Source of the DNA: Collinsella aerofaciens ATCC 25986
Lineage (GTDB): Bacteria > Actinomycetota > Coriobacteriia > Coriobacteriales > Coriobacteriaceae
NCBI RefSeq assembly: GCF_010509075.1
Contig: NZ_CP048433.1
Coordinates: forward strand, 62,001-126,000
DNA: 64,000 nucleotides
Direction of reading: 5' to 3'
This document shows positions 50,780-58,866 of the stretch, one piece after another (position 1 is the first letter of the stretch; the number at the start of each line of letters is the position of its first letter). The position numbers were made by a program, and so were the translations under genes. Under the pieces are notes generated by a model. It searched no databases, was not told the DNA's origin, and saw nothing but the letters and a program-made list of their open reading frames with translations.

Positions 50780-51160
50780 CTACCTACAGTTGGGGCAGAG
50801 ACCCTCGAAGATGGTGTAGTGCGAGGTGACGTTCCAGCCGATTTGCTCGGACGCCTTGGCGTCGAGCTGGGCATCGAAGGGGAGCGGTACGTCGATGACG
50901 CGGCTGCACGAGGTGCAGATGATATGCGCATGCGGCTCGATCGTGCGATCGAAGCGGCTGCCGCCCGGCGTCTTGATGGAGAGGATCTCGCCGGCGTCGG
51001 CCAAGAGATTGAGATTGCGGTAGACCGTACCGCGGCTGATTTTGTCATCCTGCGCGCGCACGGCGTTGTAGATCTCATCGGCGGTGGGGTGGTTATAGCT
51101 TTGGCGCACGGCGTCAAGAACCAGCTTCCGCTGCTTGGTGTTTCTTCTTTGCACCGCCAT
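50780..51160 (-). CDS. Fur-family transcriptional regulator (PerR/Fur type)
   Basis: This 126-residue regulator has the winged-helix DNA-binding domain (HPTADEIYNAVRAQDDKISRG, then TVYRNLNLL). Regulatory metal ligands lie in PHAHIICTSC and a final CPNC. Two CxxC pairs suggest a structural zinc site. Whether it senses peroxide, iron or zinc cannot be told. It may act on its own promoter in the AT-rich stretch 51190-51235. Confidence 0.88.
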   Translation of the reverse strand: MAVQRRNTKQRKLVLDAVRQSYNHPTADEIYNAVRAQDDKISRGTVYRNLNLLADAGEILSIKTPGGSRFDRTIEPHAHIICTSCSRVIDVPLPFDAQLDAKASEQIGWNVTSHYTIFEGLCPNCR

Positions 51161-51221
51161 GCGCCTCGCCTCTTTTCTATCAACGGTCGTAGGTAAATGA
51201 TACCGTATTTAGCACACAATA

Positions 51222-51632
51222 CTAATAACGAGGACTGAAACCGTCTTCATTGGTAAGTGGGGCTCGGGCCTGGGCGTCTACGAGGCGAAAGCGCGTTCCC
51301 ATGCGCTCGTAGGAGGCATGAAGCGCCTCGAGATGAGATAGGATATTTGCCGGAGCTCCCTGTATCTCCATCTCGACTGAGCCGTCTTCCATGTTACGCA
51401 CCCAGCCGGTGAGTGCGCGTGCCTGTGCGAGGTTGGTGTTGGTAAAGCGAAAACCAACGCCTTGGACTTGCCCCGTCCAGTGCAGGAAGTAGCGCAGGGG
51501 AGTGTCTTGAGTGGCCTCGTCGCTTGCGAGCACAGTAAGCCTGCGGCGCAGCTCGAGCTCGATGTTTGATGGTTTTTGAGGCTCTCGACTGCCGCCGGTG
51601 ACGCTGGAGAAGAACGTATCGAAGAGGCCCAT
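51222..51632 (-). CDS. Acylphosphatase with N-terminal extension
   Basis: This 136-residue protein has the acylphosphatase core from about residue 45: the phosphate loop GQVQGVGFRF with its arginine, then GWVRNMEDGSVEMEIQG with the catalytic asparagine. The first 45 residues are outside the family's usual 90-residue size. It hydrolyses carboxyl-phosphate bonds. It lies 2 bases after the oxidoreductase gene in the same direction. Confidence 0.85.
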   Translation of the reverse strand: MGLFDTFFSSVTGGSREPQKPSNIELELRRRLTVLASDEATQDTPLRYFLHWTGQVQGVGFRFTNTNLAQARALTGWVRNMEDGSVEMEIQGAPANILSHLEALHASYERMGTRFRLVDAQARAPLTNEDGFSPRY

Positions 51633-51634
51633 CG

Positions 51635-52741
51635 CTATGCCTGCTTGACTGAATCGGCGGGGAAGGTAATGCCGGCCTGCTGACGCACGGCATCCATGAT
51701 GCGCAGCGAGACGAGCGTGACATCGCGGTAGTGGCCGAGCTCATGGCGTCCCGCCGGGGTCTCCCAAATCTCTTCCTTAACGTTATCGATGCCGCCGATG
51801 GCGGTGATAAAGTCTGTGAGTTCGTATTCCATGGTGTTGCTCGATTTGGGCAGGTCGAGCACGCGGCCGTTGTCGCCCTGTTCGCGCGGTGCCTCGGTCG
51901 CCGAGCCGCGTACGACATCGCCGCGATAGTCGATGCGGACGTTGCGGGGCGTGGACAGATGGTCGATCTGGATAGTGCCACGCTCGCCTTCGATCTGCGA
52001 GGGCAGCAGGTCATTCGTAATTTTGGAGTGCGCGAGCTCGACGGAGATGCGGCCACCGCCGTAGCTGGCGAGGATAGAACCGCAGCCGTCGATGGGGCCG
52101 TGCGTGAGCTGTCGCGTGGTGGGGTCGAGCAGAGTAGCCATGCTCGTAAGGCCGGAGGGCATGCCGAAAATCTCGACCATGGGCTCGACGGTGTAGACGC
52201 CAATGTCCATGAGGGAACCCGATGCCATATTGCAGTCGAAGATATTGGTGGAGCGTCCCGCGAGAATCTCGTTGTAGCGCGAGGAATACTTGCCAAAGCG
52301 CAATGAGGCACGACGAATGGGCGCAATCTCGCCCAGGGCGTCCTCGATGGCGTGGAAAGCGGGGTCATGGAGCGGGCGCATGGCCTCGAGGGCCACGACA
52401 CCTGCTGCCTCGGCAGCGCGGAAGACTTCCAGCGCCTGCGCCTCGGTGGCGCAGAAGGGCTTCTCGACGATGACGTGCTTGCCACCGGCGATGCAGGCAA
52501 GGGCCTGCTCGTAGTGAAGTGCGTTGGGGCTGCCGATATAGACGGCGTCGACGTCGGCAGCGGACGCAAGCTCGTCAAGTGCGGTGAAGTTACGCTCGCC
52601 GCCGTGCTCGGCGGTAAAGGCGGCACCGCGATTGGCATCGCGTGAAAGCGTGCCCACAAACGCGGCTTGGTCGTTGGCATTGACGACCTGGATAAAGTCG
52701 TCGGTGATCATGGATGTGCCGATGGTCGCTATACGCAGCAT
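51635..52741 (-). CDS. Gfo/Idh/MocA-family oxidoreductase
   Basis: This 368-residue protein has an N-terminal Rossmann fold (LRIATIGTSMITDDFI) with the family motif VEKPF following GGKHVI, and a C-terminal alpha/beta substrate domain. Members oxidise or reduce sugars and inositols with NAD(P). The substrate is unknown. ATG follows GGGGGACGT. The downstream acylphosphatase is probably cotranscribed. Confidence 0.88.
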   Translation of the reverse strand: MLRIATIGTSMITDDFIQVVNANDQAAFVGTLSRDANRGAAFTAEHGGERNFTALDELASAADVDAVYIGSPNALHYEQALACIAGGKHVIVEKPFCATEAQALEVFRAAEAAGVVALEAMRPLHDPAFHAIEDALGEIAPIRRASLRFGKYSSRYNEILAGRSTNIFDCNMASGSLMDIGVYTVEPMVEIFGMPSGLTSMATLLDPTTRQLTHGPIDGCGSILASYGGGRISVELAHSKITNDLLPSQIEGERGTIQIDHLSTPRNVRIDYRGDVVRGSATEAPREQGDNGRVLDLPKSSNTMEYELTDFITAIGGIDNVKEEIWETPAGRHELGHYRDVTLVSLRIMDAVRQQAGITFPADSVKQA

Positions 52742-52814
52742 ACGTCCCCCTTGCGTTGTTTGGTCTACAGGATGAGTGTAGCGCGTGGGGATATAAAGCT
52801 GCGCGAAAACGCTA

Positions 52815-53300
52815 TTACAGGTCGCTCTCGTTAAAGCCGGCGTCGATATCGAGGTTGGCTCCGTCGGCCGCCGTGGTGGCAAGCTCGTCGCAGCGCTCGT
52901 TGAGCTCATGGCCGGCGTGACCCTTAACCCAGATGAACTCCACCTTATGCTTGCTCTTTGCGGCAAGCAGACGCTCCCACAGGTCGCGGTTCTTGACAGG
53001 CTGCTTGTTGGCGGTCTTCCAGCCGCGTTTTTTCCATCCGTCAATCCAGTGCTTGTTGAAGGCGTTGACGACGTACTGCGAATCGGAATGGACTTCGACG
53101 TCGCAGGGGCGGTTGAGCGCCTCGAGTGCCACGATGACCGCCATGAGCTCCATGCGGTTGTTGGTGGTCTTGGCGTAGCCGCGCGAAAGCTCAGAGGTGA
53201 AGGTCTTGCCGGCGGGGTTGGTGTATTTGAGCACGGCGCCGTAGCCGCCACGTCCCGGATTTGATCGGGCCGAGCCGTCGGTATAGATGATGACCTTCAC
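52815..53300 (-). CDS. rnhA: Ribonuclease HI
   Basis: This 161-residue enzyme cuts RNA in RNA-DNA hybrids. Catalytic acids lie in [13 protein letters not shown] (Glu) and VHSDSQY, with a final Asp in ERCDELA. The basic segment [16 protein letters not shown] matches the hybrid-binding protrusion. The GTG is chosen because AAAGGA precedes it; an in-frame upstream start lacks a site. Confidence 0.94.
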   Translation of the reverse strand: MKVIIYTDGSARSNPGRGGYGAVLKYTNPAGKTFTSELSRGYAKTTNNRMELMAVIVALEALNRPCDVEVHSDSQYVVNAFNKHWIDGWKKRGWKTANKQPVKNRDLWERLLAAKSKHKVEFIWVKGHAGHELNERCDELATTAADGANLDIDAGFNESDL

Positions 53301-53363
53301 ATGGTTCCTTTCGTTGGGTACGTTTCGCGTGAGTGACCATTGTAGCGCCATGCCCGCCGGGGG

Positions 53364-54302
53364 CTAGCAATCTACGATTTCTACCCCGTCTTCCGACAGT
53401 TGGTTGGCATGGATGATGCGGTTGAGCTCGTCGAGGTATTGCTGCAAGAGGGGAGAGGGTTTGCGGTCGTCATGCATGATGTAGCCCACATGCATCGTCG
53501 GGGCGTCTGCCAGGGGGATCGAGGCCATGCCCCACTGCATTTCGCTGGAGAGTACGCCGGTCGACAGCGCATAGCCGTTCGAGGTGATAAGCAGGTTGGT
53601 GAGCGTCCCGCGGTCGGATACGCGGATATTGCGGTTGCAGGGAATATAGCTAAACGGTTCCTCGGCGTAATAGAAGGAGTTCGAGGTGCCTTGCTCAAAG
53701 CTGTAGCGCGTATAGGGCGTGAGGTCGGCAAGGGACAGCTGCGAGCGGCGTGCGAGCGGGTGGCGTTTGCTGACGAACACGTGGACCTTCGCATCAAAGA
53801 GGGGATGAAAGCTCGCTCGGGCATCGGCGAAGGCCTTCTGCAGAACGCGGGCGTTAAAGTCATCCAGATACAGAATGCCGATATCGCTGCGAAACGCACG
53901 GACGTCGTCGATGATCTGCGCCGTGGTGGTCTCGCGCATGATGAACTCGAACTTGCTGTCGCGGCAGCGCTCGACGACGTTGACAAAGGCCTCGACCGAA
54001 AACGCGTAGTGCTGGGCCGAGACGGCAAGGCGCGCCTGGGGTGTGCCGCCGTCCTCGTAGCGTGCCTCGAGCATGTCGGCCTGCTCTACGACCTGGCGCG
54101 CATAGCCCAAAAGCTCGGTGCCGTCGTTGGTGAGCGTGACGCCGCGGCTGGAGCGCGTAAAGATCTCCAGATGGAGCTCCTGTTCCAGGCTTTTGACGGC
54201 GTTTGAGATGTTGGACTGAGCGGTATAGAGGCGCTGGGCTGCAGCGTTGATTGAGCCGGACTCTGCCACGGCAATCAGAAAACGAAGCTGCTGAAGGGTC
54301 AT
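53364..54302 (-). CDS. LysR-family transcriptional regulator, divergent from metY
   Basis: This 312-residue regulator has the LysR helix-turn-helix (GSINAAAQRLYTAQSNISNA) and an effector domain. It reads away from metY with a 272-base shared region that holds a T-N11-A site (54324-54340). Control of sulphur amino-acid synthesis is the likely role, by analogy with CysB/MetR-type regulators. The second ATG was chosen because GAGAGG would be too close to the first. Confidence 0.88.
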   Translation of the reverse strand: MTLQQLRFLIAVAESGSINAAAQRLYTAQSNISNAVKSLEQELHLEIFTRSSRGVTLTNDGTELLGYARQVVEQADMLEARYEDGGTPQARLAVSAQHYAFSVEAFVNVVERCRDSKFEFIMRETTTAQIIDDVRAFRSDIGILYLDDFNARVLQKAFADARASFHPLFDAKVHVFVSKRHPLARRSQLSLADLTPYTRYSFEQGTSNSFYYAEEPFSYIPCNRNIRVSDRGTLTNLLITSNGYALSTGVLSSEMQWGMASIPLADAPTMHVGYIMHDDRKPSPLLQQYLDELNRIIHANQLSEDGVEIVDC

Positions 54303-54323
54303 CGACGCCATCCTCTCGATTGC

Positions 54324-54391
54324 TATCTATAAAACAGATAACAGATTAGCGCTTTTAAGTGATTGACCGAGGGAAACAATGCTCGTACTAT
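54324..54391 (+). promoter_or_regulatory. LysR-type binding site and promoter of metY
   Basis: The palindrome TATCT-ATAAAAC-AGATA (54324-54340) fits the LysR T-N11-A pattern. Downstream, TTGACC (54363-54368), a 17-base spacer and TACTAT (54386-54391) form a good promoter. Transcription should start near 54398, giving a leader of about 175 bases before metY. Confidence 0.75.
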
Positions 54392-54459
54392 TCAAAACAC
54401 ACAAAGGCTGTAGGTAATTAAGCCGACCACGGAACCGGGATGCGAAAGGAGGCCCGCAT

Positions 54460-54513
54460 ATGAATTGCTTACCAAGACGAATGCCGGGCTCCTGTTTGCG
54501 CCCGTCGGCGTGA
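54460..54513 (+). CDS. Leader peptide of metY containing two cysteines
   Basis: A 17-codon reading frame (MNCLPRRMPGSCLRPSA) follows a near-perfect ribosome site AAAGGAGG at 7-base spacing. It lies in the metY leader, 61 bases before the metY ATG, and has cysteine codons at positions 3 and 12. Its site can pair with GGGCTCC inside the frame. Control of metY by translation of this peptide is inferred. It is too short for normal gene finders. Confidence 0.6.
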   Translation: MNCLPRRMPGSCLRPSA

Positions 54514-54574
54514 TCAGGAGACAGCGACTTACTTCTCTTACTCTTATTACTTTTGTTCGATCAAGGAGATCATC

Positions 54575-55885
54575 ATGAGCCAGTTTATCAACAACCCCGA
54601 GCACACCTTTGGTTTCGATACCCTGCAGCTGCACGTTGGCCAGGAGAGCGCCGATCCTGCATCCGACTCCCGTGCTGTGCCTATCTATCAAACCACGAGC
54701 TATGTGTTCCGCAACTCCCAGCACGCCGCCGACCGCTTTGGTCTTGCCGACGCCGGTAACATCTACGGCCGTCTGACCAACTCCACCCAGGGCGTCTTCG
54801 AGGACCGTATCGCCGCGCTCGAGGGTGGCGTGGCCGGTCTTGCCGTCGCCTCCGGTGCCGCTGCCATCACCTATACCCTGCAGGCACTTGCCCAGGCTGG
54901 TGACCACGTGGTCGCCCAGAAGACCATCTACGGCGGTTCCTACAACCTGCTGGAGCACACGCTTTCCCAGTTTGGTGTCGAGACCACCTTCGTCGATGCC
55001 CATAACCTGGACGAGGTCGAGGGCGCCATCAAGGACAACACCACGGTCATCTATCTCGAGACGCTCGGTAACCCCAACTCCGACATCCCCAACATCGACG
55101 CCATCTCCGAGATCGCCAAGAAGCATGGTCTGCCGGTTGTCGTCGACAACACCTTCGGCACCCCGTGTCTGTTCCGTCCGCTGGAGCATGGTGCCAACAT
55201 CGTCGTCCACTCCGCAACCAAGTTTATCGGCGGCCACGGCACCTCGCTGGGCGGTGTGATCGTCGACGGCGGTAACTTCGATTGGAAGGCGAGTGGCAAG
55301 TACGCCCAGATCGCTGAGCCCAACCCCTCCTACCACGGTGTTTCGTTTGCCGAGGCTGCCGGTCCCGCCGCCTTTGCAACCTATGTCCGCGCTATCCTGC
55401 TGCGTGACGAGGGCGCCTGCATCAGCCCGTTCAACGCCTGGGTCCTGCTCCAGGGCACCGAGACTCTGTCGCTGCGCGTTGACCGTCATGTCGAGAACAC
55501 CAAGAAGGTCGTTGAGTTCCTGACCGGTGACAGCCACGTTGCCAAGGTGAACCACCCGAGCCTGCCCGAGCATCCCGACCATGAGCTGTACCAGAAGTAC
55601 TTCCCCAACGGCGGTGCCTCGATCTTTACCTTTGAGATTAAGGGTGGCCAGGAGGCAGCTTGGAAGTTCATCGATCATCTGCAGGTGTTCTCGCTGCTCG
55701 CCAACGTGGCCGACGTCAAGTCGCTCGTCGTGCACCCGGCTACCACCACGCACTCCCAGCTCTCTGCCGAGGAGCTCGCCGAGCAGAACATCACGCCCTC
55801 CACGATCCGTCTTTCCATCGGTACCGAGAACGCCGAGGACATCATTTGGGATCTGAAGCAGGCCTTTGCCGCACTGGACGAGTAA
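54575..55885 (+). CDS. metY: O-acetylhomoserine sulfhydrylase (aminocarboxypropyltransferase)
   Basis: This 436-residue PLP enzyme of the Cys/Met metabolism family makes homocysteine from O-acetylhomoserine and sulphide. PLP lysine is in HSATKFIGGHG, with YGRLTNST and VDNTFGTPC typical of MetY. The length favours MetY over cystathionine gamma-synthase (about 380). The ATG follows AAGGAG, itself flanked by GATC repeats that could fold over it. A terminator follows. Confidence 0.94.
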   Translation: MSQFINNPEHTFGFDTLQLHVGQESADPASDSRAVPIYQTTSYVFRNSQHAADRFGLADAGNIYGRLTNSTQGVFEDRIAALEGGVAGLAVASGAAAITYTLQALAQAGDHVVAQKTIYGGSYNLLEHTLSQFGVETTFVDAHNLDEVEGAIKDNTTVIYLETLGNPNSDIPNIDAISEIAKKHGLPVVVDNTFGTPCLFRPLEHGANIVVHSATKFIGGHGTSLGGVIVDGGNFDWKASGKYAQIAEPNPSYHGVSFAEAAGPAAFATYVRAILLRDEGACISPFNAWVLLQGTETLSLRVDRHVENTKKVVEFLTGDSHVAKVNHPSLPEHPDHELYQKYFPNGGASIFTFEIKGGQEAAWKFIDHLQVFSLLANVADVKSLVVHPATTTHSQLSAEELAEQNITPSTIRLSIGTENAEDIIWDLKQAFAALDE

Positions 55886-55945
55886 GGCGACTTGTGCAAG
55901 GACCCCTTGCGACTCGATAGGTATAACTGCATAAAATGCCTGCTC

Positions 55946-55986
55946 AAGGCGCCTGTGCGAACAATGGTCGCACAGGCGCCTTTTTT
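55946..55986 (+). terminator. Rho-independent terminator after metY
   Basis: Arms AAGGCGCCTGTGCGA and TCGCACAGGCGCCTT around a 7-base loop are followed by TTTT. The next 210 bases up to 56197 hold no supported gene. Confidence 0.93.
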
Positions 55987-56197
55987 GCATAGAGAGGGTG
56001 CAAAAACAGGGTTTTTGGCACGCTTTATGCAATCGAGATGTGGAAAACTCCTGTTGAGAGGATGTGAGTTTTACGCAAATGACGTGCGCCTTTTGAGAAA
56101 AACCGCAGGTCGCGATTTGCTCGGGGTACTATGCAGCGCGATCGAATCACACGCAGCTCAAACGCAGCAAAAACGCACTACGGAGGTTTCCAGCTAC

Positions 56198-56974
56198 ATG
56201 AGGATTGATTCACGAAAACCGAAAGCCGCCGCCCTTTCCGCCGCTCTGACCGTGGCACTTTTGACGGGCGCCGGCGCAACTGATGCCCGCGCGGCAACAC
56301 TATCCGATACGGTCGGATCCACGCCGTCCGAGGCGACGCTGATGCAGCCCGTCGACTATCGCGGCGACGGCTTTGGCTCCATGCAGGAGTGGAACGCCTC
56401 TATGGGGGCCAAGCGCGATTCCCTGGAGGTCCGCGCCCAGATCATCATGAACATGTACGGTGACTATGCCACCGATGACGAGCGCGCTGTACTGCAAGGT
56501 TGTATCGATGGTGCGGGCAGTCTTTTGACGATGGAAGAGGTCGACGCGAAGTCGGCCGAGCTCGACGAGCTTCGCTCCGCGCTCGAGGATGCTAAGCGCG
56601 AGGCGCTCGAGGCTGCGGCTGCCGAAGCCGAGGCCGCTGAGGCCGTTCAGGCTTCGTATTACAACGCCGGCTCCGGCTCGTCTTACGCGTCTGCTGCGTA
56701 TTACGCGAACGGCTCGGGCCTGACGCGCTCGAGCGGCGTCAATAACTATAACGGTCGTCGTGAGACCTATTACAGCAGCAACGTGCTCTACCATCACCGC
56801 ACGGGCGAGTGGACTCAGGATTCCGAGGGCTTTTGGCGCGATTCCGATGGTTACTACGTCGTGGCCGCGGGCGATAAGGCTCAGGGCTCCACGTTTACCG
56901 GTTCCAAGGGCGAGTGCAAGGTCTATGACTCCGGCTGCGCAGCCGGAACCACCGACTACTATACCGGTTGGTAA
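56198..56974 (+). CDS. Secreted protein of unknown function
   Basis: This 258-residue protein starts at an ATG after CGGAGG. A signal peptide spans about residues 1-33 (basic start, hydrophobic core, cut near ARA-ATL). Residues about 120-155 form an Ala/Glu-rich coiled-coil-like helix. The C-terminal 100 residues are rich in Tyr, Ser and Gly, with two cysteines near the end (GECKVYDSGC) that may form a disulphide. I do not recognise a catalytic domain. A cell-surface or wall-associated role is inferred. Confidence 0.75.
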   Translation: MRIDSRKPKAAALSAALTVALLTGAGATDARAATLSDTVGSTPSEATLMQPVDYRGDGFGSMQEWNASMGAKRDSLEVRAQIIMNMYGDYATDDERAVLQGCIDGAGSLLTMEEVDAKSAELDELRSALEDAKREALEAAAAEAEAAEAVQASYYNAGSGSSYASAAYYANGSGLTRSSGVNNYNGRRETYYSSNVLYHHRTGEWTQDSEGFWRDSDGYYVVAAGDKAQGSTFTGSKGECKVYDSGCAAGTTDYYTGW

Positions 56975-56999
56975 TCTGCCATAAGCCAATAGGACATGA

Positions 57000-57053
57000 C
57001 GGGCGGGCGTCTTTACCGAGCCTTTGGGCAACGTAAGGGCGTCCGTTTTTTTG
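57000..57053 (+). terminator. Probable terminator after the secreted protein gene
   Basis: ACGGGCG pairs with CGTCCGT with one G-U, followed by TTTTTT. The interior is only partly paired. Confidence 0.6.
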
Positions 57054-57162
57054 TGCATGCTTGAGCTAACAGAGCGCTTACCGTGGCAGTACGCCGCGCA
57101 TATGGGCGCGGGGCACACTAAGTCACGAGAAACAAAGTCTTTCTCGTGGAGGAAGTGGTTCC

Positions 57163-57369
57163 ATGAACGCTCGAGATGTCGCTATTGCCGTCGTTGCCCT
57201 TTTGATCGGATGCCTTGGTCCGACGGCGGTGTTAACTGCCGGCTTGCAGTCCGCTACGGGCGCCGCTCCTGTGATTGTGGGCGCCTTGATTGCAGCGGCG
57301 TTGCTGGGAAGCGCCGGCGTGCTACTTTGCCGCGATGACGAGGACGAGGTTCCGGAATCGCAACGCTAA
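57163..57369 (+). CDS. Small membrane protein of unknown function
   Basis: This 68-residue protein has two hydrophobic segments (about 7-27 and 36-56) and an acidic tail (RDDEDEVPESQR). The ATG follows GTGGAGGAAG. A terminator lies 35 bases after it. I know no family for it; size and topology resemble small two-helix membrane proteins. Confidence 0.6.
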   Translation: MNARDVAIAVVALLIGCLGPTAVLTAGLQSATGAAPVIVGALIAAALLGSAGVLLCRDDEDEVPESQR

Positions 57370-57404
57370 CTGTTGTGAGATTGACAGCCGGTCATAGACG
57401 AAGA

Positions 57405-57445
57405 TGAAAGCCGCCGCGGGGGAACGGTTCCCTTGCGGCGGCTTT
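57405..57445 (+). terminator. Bidirectional terminator between the small membrane protein gene and panE
   Basis: Arms AAAGCCGCCGC and GCGGCGGCTTT are strong, with a paired interior GGGGAAC/CCC. A and T flanks on both sides allow use by both convergent genes. Confidence 0.82.
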
Positions 57446-57478
57446 GCTGTTAAGGCTGTTGAATGCGGTGCGTTGGCG

Positions 57479-58393
57479 CTACCAGCTTTTCTCGATATCG
57501 CGGATGCGCCGATAGAGCCAATCGTTTTGCGGCACTTGGATATCGTGCTTGGCTGCGAGGCGGCAGATGGTGCCCGCGAACTCCTCGACTTCGGTTTTGC
57601 GCCTTGCGATGCGGTCTTGAGCCATCGAGGGCATACCGGCGGGGTCGATTCCCTCGATGAGGTGCACCATTTGCGTCAGGTCTGCCTCGGTCAGCTCAAT
57701 GCCCTCGGCGTTAGCGACCGCAAGCGTTTCGCGCATGGCGGAAACAAAGCAGCGACGCTGCTCGGAGCCCGGCTCCGTGGCGCTTCCGTAGGTCCCGCCG
57801 TAGGCCATGCAGGTCTGGTTGATGCCGTCGTTGAGCATGAGTTTGGCCCACATGCGGTGCGCAATGTCGCTCTCGACGGTATGGGCGACGCCGCAGCGCG
57901 TATAGAGCTCGTCGATGGTGGTAACGGTTGCGGGCTCGGTGCCCGCTGCCGCGCCAAAGCGAATTTCGCCCGCATTGGTAAAGGTGAGCTCTCCGTTGAG
58001 GAACACGGCGTCCATGCCTTGGCAGATGCCCAGGACGGTGTGCTCCCAGCCAAAGCGCTCGGCAATCTTCTGCTCGCTCGTAATGCCGTTGCACAGCGAG
58101 GCGATGAGCGTATTGGGGCCCACGATATGTTCCATAGTCTTGAGCGCCTGGTCGAGTCCCGTCGTCTTGACCGTGAGAATGACCAGATCGGCGGGCGTTG
58201 CCTCGCTGGCGCGCACGGACTTGAGTGCGCAGGGCTCGCCGTTGACCGTAAGGGCGTCGTCTGCGTGACGCTCGAAACGGGCGTCGTCCATGACGTATTC
58301 GACGGCATCGTCGCCGAGTGCCTGGGCGATCATGCTGCCGTAGAGTAGCCCGACGCCGCCCTTGCCGATAAAGGCGACCTTGTTGATCTGCAT
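57479..58393 (-). CDS. panE: 2-dehydropantoate 2-reductase family protein
   Basis: This 304-residue NADPH enzyme reduces ketopantoate to pantoate for coenzyme A synthesis. An N-terminal Rossmann motif (VAFIGKGGVGLLYG), the conserved LTVKT segment and catalytic lysine in MWAKLMLND fit ApbA/PanE. The second ATG was chosen because GAGGAG is 9 bases upstream of it. Many genomes carry PanE paralogues with other 2-oxoacid substrates, so exact activity is uncertain. Confidence 0.85.
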   Translation of the reverse strand: MQINKVAFIGKGGVGLLYGSMIAQALGDDAVEYVMDDARFERHADDALTVNGEPCALKSVRASEATPADLVILTVKTTGLDQALKTMEHIVGPNTLIASLCNGITSEQKIAERFGWEHTVLGICQGMDAVFLNGELTFTNAGEIRFGAAAGTEPATVTTIDELYTRCGVAHTVESDIAHRMWAKLMLNDGINQTCMAYGGTYGSATEPGSEQRRCFVSAMRETLAVANAEGIELTEADLTQMVHLIEGIDPAGMPSMAQDRIARRKTEVEEFAGTICRLAAKHDIQVPQNDWLYRRIRDIEKSW

Positions 58394-58410
58394 GTGGATC
58401 ATCTCCTCAC

Positions 58411-58438
58411 AAAAAGGCGCCCGCGTGCGGGGCGCCTG
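58411..58438 (-). terminator. Terminator upstream of panE (minus strand)
   Basis: Read on the minus strand, AGGCGCCCC and GGGCGCCT enclose a short loop and are followed by TTTTTG. It should end transcription of the small gene at 58510-58704 before panE. Confidence 0.8.
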
Positions 58439-58509
58439 ATGGATTGTATGCCGCTGGGGCGTGTAGCGTGCACCGGAGGCTGAATTTAGAAGAACAAACG
58501 CATGGGAAC

Positions 58510-58704
58510 TTATGCCGCGGGGCAGATGGCAAAAACGCGTGCGGGATATCCAACGCCATCGCGCACCTTGGGGAAGGTGCAGAAGATGACGGCGCCTGTG
58601 GCGGGAAGCTCGTCCAGATGGTCCATGACCTCGGTCTGGTAACGGTCGACCGAGAGAATGTATTGTTCGCCGGGGTAGGGGCAGGCATCCTCTCGTGTGG
58701 TCAC
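58510..58704 (-). CDS. Small conserved-looking protein of unknown function
   Basis: This 64-residue frame begins with GTG after AAAGGAGACGAGC, a good ribosome site, and ends before a terminator. It has hydrophobic and charged residues in a folded-domain pattern (YILSVDRYQTEVMDHL, then GAVIFCTFPKVRDG) and two cysteines plus one near the N-terminus. I do not recognise a family. Its own signals support a real gene. Confidence 0.6.
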   Translation of the reverse strand: MTTREDACPYPGEQYILSVDRYQTEVMDHLDELPATGAVIFCTFPKVRDGVGYPARVFAICPAA

Positions 58705-58866
58705 GCTCGTCTCCTTTCGTCGGGCTTTTTGCTGATGTTAAAGCGGTGCCGTGACGGCCTGATTTCTACTGCGTTACGATACGTTCTCGATTGCGATTCC
58801 GATGTGCTTCGATGACGTGACAGGTTTGTTTCGCCTTATCAGGGCTTCGATGGGGGAGGAGGGGCC

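Noticed and set aside
54398-54574. SAM riboswitch in the metY leader
   Set aside because: I could not find the conserved core of SAM-I, SAM-II or SAM-IV by eye, whereas a leader peptide with a good ribosome site is present. A covariance-model search would be decisive.
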